Origin: Marinobacter sp. LA51
GTDB taxonomy: Bacteria > Pseudomonadota > Gammaproteobacteria > Pseudomonadales > Oleiphilaceae
Assembly: GCF_030297175.1 (NCBI RefSeq)
Contig: NZ_AP028070.1
Span: 1,922,001-1,986,000 of the forward strand
Direction of reading: 5' to 3'
DNA length: 64,000 nt
Of the stretch, positions 58,605 through 64,000 are shown one piece after another. A program made the translations under genes and the position numbers. Within the stretch, counting starts at the first letter, position 1, and each line of letters begins with the position of its first letter. Below the pieces are notes generated by a model. It was not told the DNA's origin. It did no database searches and saw only the letters and a program-made list of their open reading frames with translations.

Positions 58605-58668
58605 AAATTCTATCAGGAATCGGCCCGCCACCAAACTGCCTGAGCCTTGGAAACTCAAGAAAAGAGGC

Positions 58669-59370
58669 TCATTTATCTCCGGTGGTCACCAGGCTGTTGA
58701 GACTGAAGGATTCGTCCAGGTCGCGCTTTGCAGCTTCGGCATCGGATTTACTGCTAAACGGACCGCTGAACACACGGGTCAGCGTAGTGTCGCCCCGCTC
58801 AACTTTCTGAAGATGAGAACCATAGCCTTTGTCACGCACCTGGTCCCGCAAGCGGCGAGCATTATCGGCATTGCCAAAACTACCTAACTGCACCACATAA
58901 GCACCGTCCAGTGACCGGGTAAATTCCGCGGACTCTGATTCTTTGCTTTGGCTGCCAGTGCTGTGCTCCGCCGCGGGTTCGGGCTCGGTAGCGACCTGCT
59001 CTGCGGGTTCATCGCGCGGGGCCGGGGCATTACTCATCGCAGCCTCGGATTCCTGAGCAACTTCTGACTCCGGCGCGCCTGAGAAAGGTTCAGCCTCCTC
59101 TTCCACCAGTCGGTAGTCTGGTGCCTCTCCTGAGTCATCCGATACCACCGATGGCTGTTCGGCGTTGTCAGGACGGGGCTCAGAATACGCCGGTGGCTCT
59201 TCGCGGTCAGATTCAGGAGCCGTCACTTCAGGAAACGGAGGCTCCTCCGGAATCTTAATGGTTGTCGAAGTTCGCTCGGAATGCGGCTCATCAAACAGCA
59301 TCGGAACAAAGATAACCGCCAGGGATACAAGTACCAGCGCCCCGATTATCCTTTGTTTCAGTCCATCCAC
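58669..59370 (-). CDS. SPOR-domain cell-division protein (DedD-like)
   Basis: 233 residues from the GTG at 59370 (VDGLKQRIIGAL), chosen because GGGAG lies about 9 bp upstream and relatives begin with a short peptide before GLKQR. An ATG at 59406 is the alternative. There is one transmembrane helix (about 8-25, IIGALVLVSLAVIFVPMLF), then a long Glu/Pro/Ser-rich linker, then a C-terminal SPOR domain (about 155-230: AYVVQLGSFGNADNARRL, VERGDTTLTRVFSGPF). SPOR domains bind denuded peptidoglycan at the septum. It lies between folC and cvpA as dedD does in E. coli. Confidence 0.88.
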   Translation of the reverse strand: MDGLKQRIIGALVLVSLAVIFVPMLFDEPHSERTSTTIKIPEEPPFPEVTAPESDREEPPAYSEPRPDNAEQPSVVSDDSGEAPDYRLVEEEAEPFSGAPESEVAQESEAAMSNAPAPRDEPAEQVATEPEPAAEHSTGSQSKESESAEFTRSLDGAYVVQLGSFGNADNARRLRDQVRDKGYGSHLQKVERGDTTLTRVFSGPFSSKSDAEAAKRDLDESFSLNSLVTTGDK

Positions 59371-59477
59371 GATTCCAGGCTCCCGTTGGTTAGCGACGTA
59401 CCACATTGGCGATAGCAGCAGATACTAACCGCCATCCTGACAGAACTCAAAGCAGCAGCGCCGGCCATGGAGAAAGT

Positions 59478-61484
59478 TTAAGACGCATCCGGCACACCCT
59501 GCCCTGCGAATTTGGCCAGAATATGGGCGATACGCTCGCGCATTTGGTGCCGATCAAGAACCATATCCACCGCACCTTTCTCGAGCAGGAACTGACTGCC
59601 CTGAAATCCTTCCGGCAATGTCTCCAACTCAACCTGTTCAATTAGTTCGGACCGGGCGTAGCCAGCCCGAGCATCTGGCTCGGCAATATTCAGGTCACCC
59701 AGCATCGCCAGACTGGCCGATACTTCGCCTGAAACCTGCTCGGTCATTACCGAGATGTACGGAAGACCTTCTTGCCTCATCCGCTCAAGAACCGCCGCCG
59801 CTTTCGCCATTTGCAATAACGCGCTAAGCCCCTCCTGAATCCGGGCGCCACCACTGGAAGAAAAACAGACCAGGGGGATTCTCCGCTCGATGGCTGCGGT
59901 TGCCGCTTGTACGAATTTGTCGCCAACCACCTCACCCATAGTGCCAGACAGGAAACTGGCCTCGAACGCGCAGGCAACAAGGGGCACGCCCAATGTGGTT
60001 CCCGTCATTACCAATAAGGCATCGTATTCCCCGGACGTCTGGTGCGCCGCATCGAGCTCATCCTGGTATCGGGCGGCACTCTCGAAGTTCAGCCGATCGG
60101 TCGACACCAGAGCGGGCGAAAGCTCCTCACGTCCCTCCTTATCAAGAAAGGAATCCAGCCGTTCTCGCGCGCTAATCCTTGCCAGCCGCCGACGGGCCTC
60201 CGCCACCGTAAAAAAGGACCCGAACACGATGATCAGGTCCTGTGGGCGTGCAATGGCCCGGGCCGCTGAAATCGCCTGCGAGACGGTTTCAGAACACTCA
60301 CAATGAGTAAGCGCCGCGCTCTGAGCCCTCTCGCTAAGAACCTGGGCCGACAATCCTCGGGGCACGGAGAGTCCAGCCAGCCACCAATGATCCACGATGG
60401 GCTTCATGGCTTCCAGCACACCATTAACGTCTTTGTCGCCGAGAGCCGCGTAGACCGCAAAAACGCGGCGGCCGGGACTCTTCTCAGCTCCCACGCGACC
60501 CGCCAACCAGCGGGCAGCATGGGGATTGTGCCCAACATCAACAAAGACATCGGGCTGCACTGACATCCGCTCAAAACGACCCGGCACCCGGAGTTGCTGG
60601 AGCGCACGTTCCATGAGAACGGTATCCAGACCGGGCTCAAGGGTGTGCATCGCTACAACCGCCGCGGCAACGCTGGAGACCGGTAAAGGCCCGGAAGGCA
60701 GCGTAACGTCCCGTCCCCGATGAGTCAGCACCAGTCGAGCTGGCCTGTCATCCTGATCGGACTCTACCGGTTGCACCTGATAGTCCCGCCCTGCAAGCGC
60801 CAGATCCACCTTCTGCGCGGCCGCCTGTTGAAGCACCGAGCGTGGCGGCTCATCGTCGGCGCATACGGCGGGTATCCGGGGGCGCAGAACGCCAGCCTTT
60901 TCAAACCCGATGACTTCGCGGTTGTCACCGAGAAACGCCACATGGTCAATGTCCACGGAGGTAATAATGGCCAGGTCCGGATCCATGACATTGACGGCAT
61001 CCAATCGACCGCCTAAGCCTACCTCGAGTAGCCAGTCGTCTACCCCCGCCTCCGCGAGCGCCACAAAAGCCGCCAGGGTTCCAAACTCAAAGTAAGTCAG
61101 GGAGACGCCCCGGCGGGCCGCTTCCACACGCTCAAAGACGGAGACCAGCGAAGCATCGTCGATATTTCGACCGTTCAGGCGAATTCGCTCGTTGTAGACT
61201 TCAAGGTGTGGCGAAGTATAGGCCCCGGTCGTTCGGCCCGCGGCCTGCAGCAACGCCTCCAGAGAGGCGACTGCGCTGCCTTTGCCATTGGTACCGGCGA
61301 CGGTAATGATTCGGCCAGAGGGTTTACGGGGAAACAGTCGTCGCAAAACGACAAGCACTCGATCCAGGCCAAGATCAATTTCGGTGGGATGGAGTGCTTC
61401 GAGATAGGACAGCCACTGATCGACAGTGGCGCCAGCCCCCGGAGCAACCGGGGACTGGACGTTATTATTGCTCGGCGGGGGCAT
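59478..61484 (-). CDS. folC: FolC (dihydrofolate/folylpolyglutamate synthase) fused to a second, degenerate AccD carboxyltransferase domain
   Basis: 668 residues; ordinary FolC proteins have about 420-430. Residues 1-436 are a complete FolC: the ATP loop [10 protein letters not shown] (62-71), YTSPHL (89-94), the ring of Mur-ligase residues in DVGHNPHA (316-323) and the C-terminal end [14 protein letters not shown]. From residue 438 to the stop (plus-strand 59478-60173) the protein aligns without gaps to residues 60-285 of the neighbouring AccD, about two-thirds identical by eye. The AccD zinc ribbon is missing, and active-site motifs are changed: [11 protein letters not shown] became [11 protein letters not shown], and [11 protein letters not shown] became [11 protein letters not shown]. 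The FolC half should be active; the AccD half is probably not catalytic. The start overlaps accD by 20 bp. Confidence 0.93.
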   Translation of the reverse strand: MPPPSNNNVQSPVAPGAGATVDQWLSYLEALHPTEIDLGLDRVLVVLRRLFPRKPSGRIITVAGTNGKGSAVASLEALLQAAGRTTGAYTSPHLEVYNERIRLNGRNIDDASLVSVFERVEAARRGVSLTYFEFGTLAAFVALAEAGVDDWLLEVGLGGRLDAVNVMDPDLAIITSVDIDHVAFLGDNREVIGFEKAGVLRPRIPAVCADDEPPRSVLQQAAAQKVDLALAGRDYQVQPVESDQDDRPARLVLTHRGRDVTLPSGPLPVSSVAAAVVAMHTLEPGLDTVLMERALQQLRVPGRFERMSVQPDVFVDVGHNPHAARWLAGRVGAEKSPGRRVFAVYAALGDKDVNGVLEAMKPIVDHWWLAGLSVPRGLSAQVLSERAQSAALTHCECSETVSQAISAARAIARPQDLIIVFGSFFTVAEARRRLARISARERLDSFLDKEGREELSPALVSTDRLNFESAARYQDELDAAHQTSGEYDALLVMTGTTLGVPLVACAFEASFLSGTMGEVVGDKFVQAATAAIERRIPLVCFSSSGGARIQEGLSALLQMAKAAAVLERMRQEGLPYISVMTEQVSGEVSASLAMLGDLNIAEPDARAGYARSELIEQVELETLPEGFQGSQFLLEKGAVDMVLDRHQMRERIAHILAKFAGQGVPDAS

Positions 61485-62394
61485 CAGCTTCCGGTTTTTC
61501 CGTTACTTCGAACTCGATGGGCGCCTCAGTTCCAGGGCGCTCATGACCGGTGAACTTGGCCAGCACATGGGCAATGCGTTCGCGCATTTGATGGCGGTGC
61601 AAGATCATGTCGATGGCACCGTGCTCAAGCAGGAACTCGCTGCGTTGGAAGCCTTCCGGCAATTTCTCACGCACGGTCTGCTCAATCACTCGCGGACCCG
61701 CGAAACCAATCAGGGCATTCGGCTCTGCAATATTGAGATCCCCCAGCATCGCCAAACTCGCGGAAACGCCGCCAAAAACAGGGTCAGTCATCACAGAGAT
61801 GTAAGGAATGCCCTCCTGCTTCATGCGCTCAAGCACCGCGGCCGTTTTGGACATCTGCATTAAAGACAGTATCGCTTCCTGCATCCGGGCGCCGCCACTG
61901 GCGGAGAAGCAGACCAAAGGAATCCGTTCGGCCAGTGCGACATTGGCAGCCTGAACGAATTTCTCGCCCACAACCTGCCCCATTGAGCCACCCAGGAAGT
62001 TGAACTCGAAAGCGCAGGCTACCAAGGGGACCCCGAGCGTGGTGCCCTTCATGGCGACCAGGGCATCCTTCTCGCCAGTTGTTTTCTGGGCGTGTGACAG
62101 CCGGTCTTTGTAGCGTTTGCTGTCTTTGAACTTCAGGCGATCCCATGGCTCCAGATCGGCTGCAATTTCATGCCGATCTTCAGGATCCAGGAAAACATCA
62201 AGTCGACGGCGGGCGTGGACCCGAAGATGATGATTACACTTGGGGCAGACGTCGAGATTCTTCTCAAGCTCTGGCTTGTACAAAAATGCACCGCACTTGG
62301 GGCACTTCTTCCATAGGCCTTCCGGCACACCGGTTCGTTGCTTGGATTCCGAGCGAATCTTGCTCGGCATAATCTTGTCCAGCCAGTTACTCAT
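61465..62394 (-). CDS. accD: Acetyl-CoA carboxylase carboxyltransferase subunit beta
   Basis: 309 residues (E. coli 304). The N-terminal zinc ribbon is intact (Cys31, 34, 50 and 53: CPKC and CPKC). The crotonase-like core carries [39 protein letters not shown] and [12 protein letters not shown], all as in active enzymes. It pairs with AccA to move carboxyl from biotin to acetyl-CoA, making malonyl-CoA for the FabI pathway. The C-terminal 25 residues are acidic and variable. It lies 44 bp after trpA and its last 20 bp are shared with the start of the folC fusion. Confidence 0.97.
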   Translation of the reverse strand: MSNWLDKIMPSKIRSESKQRTGVPEGLWKKCPKCGAFLYKPELEKNLDVCPKCNHHLRVHARRRLDVFLDPEDRHEIAADLEPWDRLKFKDSKRYKDRLSHAQKTTGEKDALVAMKGTTLGVPLVACAFEFNFLGGSMGQVVGEKFVQAANVALAERIPLVCFSASGGARMQEAILSLMQMSKTAAVLERMKQEGIPYISVMTDPVFGGVSASLAMLGDLNIAEPNALIGFAGPRVIEQTVREKLPEGFQRSEFLLEHGAIDMILHRHQMRERIAHVLAKFTGHERPGTEAPIEFEVTEKPEADAPAEQ

Positions 62395-62438
62395 GATTTC
62401 ATCCTGTCCTTTGATGCCAGTTGGCCTGTCCCTGTCAC

Positions 62439-63251
62439 TCAGGAGCTCAGGCCATCCAAAGCCTCACGCATCGGGTGGAGCAGATCCGTCAGCGCTCGCT
62501 TAAGCTGGTCGGTATCTGCCTGGTTTCTAGCTATTGTATCTACCAGGACGCTACCAACAATTACACCATCGGATACCCGCCCCACCGCAGCAGCTGTGTG
62601 AGCATCCCGAATACCAAAACCTACCGCTACCGGAAGCGCCGTAAGTTTATGGATATGATCCACGCGACTAGCGACTTCGTCGACGTTGATTTTCGCGGCC
62701 CCAGTTACACCATTGAATGAAACATAGTACACATAGCCGGATGAGTGCTCGCTGATCGCACGAATACGGTCGTCGGTGGTGGTTGGCGACAGCAGGAAAA
62801 TGGCATCCAGGTTGCGCTCAGTAAACAGCGGTGCCACGTCGTCCGCTTCCTCGGGCGGTAGATCCACCGTCAGGACTCCGTCGACACCAGCATCAACCGC
62901 AGCGTCGGCAAAGGCTTCATAACCCATCGCTTCCATCGGGTTGAGATAGCCCATCAGAACGATCGGCGTTTCGCTGTCTCTGGTACGGAATTCCTTGACC
63001 ATGGCAATGACCTGGCGCAGCGACGTCCCATGTTTCAGGGCACGCTCACAGGCCAGCTGGATAACCGGACCGTCGGCCATGGGATCGGAAAACGGCACGC
63101 CCAACTCGATGATGTCGGCACCTGCAGCCACCAGGGTGTGCATCAGCCCTACCGTTGCATCGGGATGCGGGTCACCGGCGGTGATGTAGGGAATAAGTGC
63201 CTTGCGACCTTGTCCTTTCAGGGCCTCGAGGGTCCTTTCAATTCGGCTCAT
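62439..63251 (-). CDS. trpA: Tryptophan synthase alpha chain
   Basis: 270 residues from the ATG at 63251 with AGGAG 6 bp upstream ([11 protein letters not shown]); E. coli has 268. The catalytic glutamate is in [20 protein letters not shown] and the aspartate in [19 protein letters not shown] and VGFGIRD are also conserved. It cleaves indole-3-glycerol phosphate and channels indole to TrpB, whose gene ends 19 bp upstream of this start. Confidence 0.97.
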   Translation of the reverse strand: MSRIERTLEALKGQGRKALIPYITAGDPHPDATVGLMHTLVAAGADIIELGVPFSDPMADGPVIQLACERALKHGTSLRQVIAMVKEFRTRDSETPIVLMGYLNPMEAMGYEAFADAAVDAGVDGVLTVDLPPEEADDVAPLFTERNLDAIFLLSPTTTDDRIRAISEHSSGYVYYVSFNGVTGAAKINVDEVASRVDHIHKLTALPVAVGFGIRDAHTAAAVGRVSDGVIVGSVLVDTIARNQADTDQLKRALTDLLHPMREALDGLSS

Positions 63252-63270
63252 GCCTGCTCCTGTAACTTCT

Positions 63271-64000
63271 TCAGATCTCGATGCCTTCAAGCTTGGCAAC
63301 CGTGTTGATGTCTTTATCGCCCCGACCGGACACGTTGATCACGACGGTTTGATCTTTGTCCATAGTAGCCGCAAGTTTGATGGCATAGGCCACCGCATGG
63401 GCTGTTTCCAGTGCCGGCATGATCCCTTCTACACGGGTCAGTTTACGGAACCCTTCCATAGCCTCATCGTCGGTGACGGACACATAATTGGCACGACCGA
63501 TGTCTTTCAACCAGCTGTGCTCAGGTCCCACACCCGGGTAGTCAAGACCGGCACTAACGGAATGGGTGCCAGCGATCTGGCCATTCTCATCTTCCATCAA
63601 GTAAGTGCGGTTGCCATGAAGGACACCGGGGCGGCCCGCGCACAGGGGAGCAGCGTGCTTGCCGGTTTCAATGCCCAGACCACCGGCCTCAACACCGTAC
63701 AACTGAACAGATTCGTCAGACAGGAATGGGTAGAACATACCGATAGCGTTCGAACCACCACCTACACACGCCACCAGGGCGTCCGGAAGTTTACCGGTTT
63801 TCTCCAGCGCCTGGCGGCGAGTTTCACGGCCAATGACCGACTGGAAATCACGAACCAGCATCGGATACGGGTGCGGACCGGCGACCGTGCCAATGATGTA
63901 GAAGGTTTCGTCTACGTAGGATACCCAGTCGCGCATGGCCTCGTTCATCGCATCTTTCAACGTGCGAGTGCCACTTTCAACCGCGTGCACTTCGGCGCCC
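63271..64000 (-). CDS. trpB: Tryptophan synthase beta chain (partial, N-terminus outside window)
   Basis: The C-terminal 242 residues are visible; the frame runs off the right edge. The PLP-phosphate loop [36 protein letters not shown], and the C-terminal [12 protein letters not shown] are standard TrpB features. It condenses indole with serine. The gene pair trpBA followed by accD and folC is a known arrangement in gammaproteobacteria. Confidence 0.97.
   Translation of the reverse strand, partial: GAEVHAVESGTRTLKDAMNEAMRDWVSYVDETFYIIGTVAGPHPYPMLVRDFQSVIGRETRRQALEKTGKLPDALVACVGGGSNAIGMFYPFLSDESVQLYGVEAGGLGIETGKHAAPLCAGRPGVLHGNRTYLMEDENGQIAGTHSVSAGLDYPGVGPEHSWLKDIGRANYVSVTDDEAMEGFRKLTRVEGIMPALETAHAVAYAIKLAATMDKDQTVVINVSGRGDKDINTVAKLEGIEI

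Noticed and set aside
59478-61484. The FolC-AccD junction as a simple assembly collapse of two accD copies
   Set aside because: The two AccD copies differ at about a third of residues and at many bases, so they are not a misplaced identical copy; still, long-read confirmation is listed as a check.

Overview
The window reads as a piece of a gammaproteobacterial chromosome, most probably a Marinobacter or close relative. Base composition is moderately GC-rich and coding density is high. The gene set mixes Pseudomonas-like traits (FimL, MetZ, a phasin, an HsbR-like phosphatase regulator) with gene order that follows blocks known from Pseudomonas aeruginosa (metH to fabI; yccA-tusDCBE; cobA-serS-rarA-lolA-ftsK; metZ-purF-cvpA-SPOR-folC-accD). 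The genus is an inference from content and order; no rRNA is present. I see no insertion sequence, prophage, integrase or CRISPR array, so this is mainly core genome.

Layout. 1-3.1 kb: a partner-switching pair (STAS protein cut by the window edge, plus a response regulator with a PP2C phosphatase output) facing an HD-domain phosphohydrolase. 3.1-11.1 kb: a FAD oxidoreductase divergent from an eight-gene, mostly overlapping operon for membrane-lipid modification (desaturase, NTF2-like, SDR, FAD oxidoreductase, DUF1365, cyclopropane-synthase-type methyltransferase, DUF2878, secreted protein of unknown function). 11-16 kb: exonuclease III, a TetR regulator, a phasin, a possible small RNA, a two-part YeeE/YedE sulfur transporter with a DUF442 protein, and ferrochelatase. 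16-20.3 kb: tRNA-Ser(TGA), a Bax-inhibitor-family membrane protein, the tusDCBE sulfur relay for tRNA thiolation, and two membrane proteins of unknown role. 20.5-28 kb: nfuA, metH, small membrane proteins, and a siroheme sulfite/nitrite reductase with its DUF934 partner. 28-38 kb: a YhdH-type reductase, SohB, an SCP2 protein, FimL, dnaQ, rnhA, a methyltransferase, gloB and mltD. 38-44.7 kb: a Yej-type peptide ABC importer and fabI. 44.7-48.3 kb: PilZ, DUF1631 and a DAHP synthase. 48.3-64 kb: an unbroken minus-strand run: cobA, serS, rarA, lolA, ftsK, metZ, purF, cvpA, a SPOR protein, folC, accD, trpA and trpB (cut by the edge).

The most striking observation is at 59.5-61.5 kb. The folC reading frame does not stop where FolC normally ends. 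It runs straight into a second copy of the AccD carboxyltransferase domain, about two-thirds identical by eye to the intact accD immediately upstream. This copy lacks the zinc ribbon and is altered at residues expected to build the acyl-transfer site. It looks like a lineage-specific tandem duplication that became a FolC-AccD' fusion, possibly a pseudoenzyme linking folate metabolism with acetyl-CoA carboxylase.

Functional themes recur across the window: sulfur handling (YeeE pair, DUF442, TusBCDE, NfuA, CysI, CobA for siroheme, MetZ, MetH), membrane lipids (desaturase/CFA operon, FabI, AccD), and envelope or cell-division maintenance (FtsK, SPOR, MltD, LolA).
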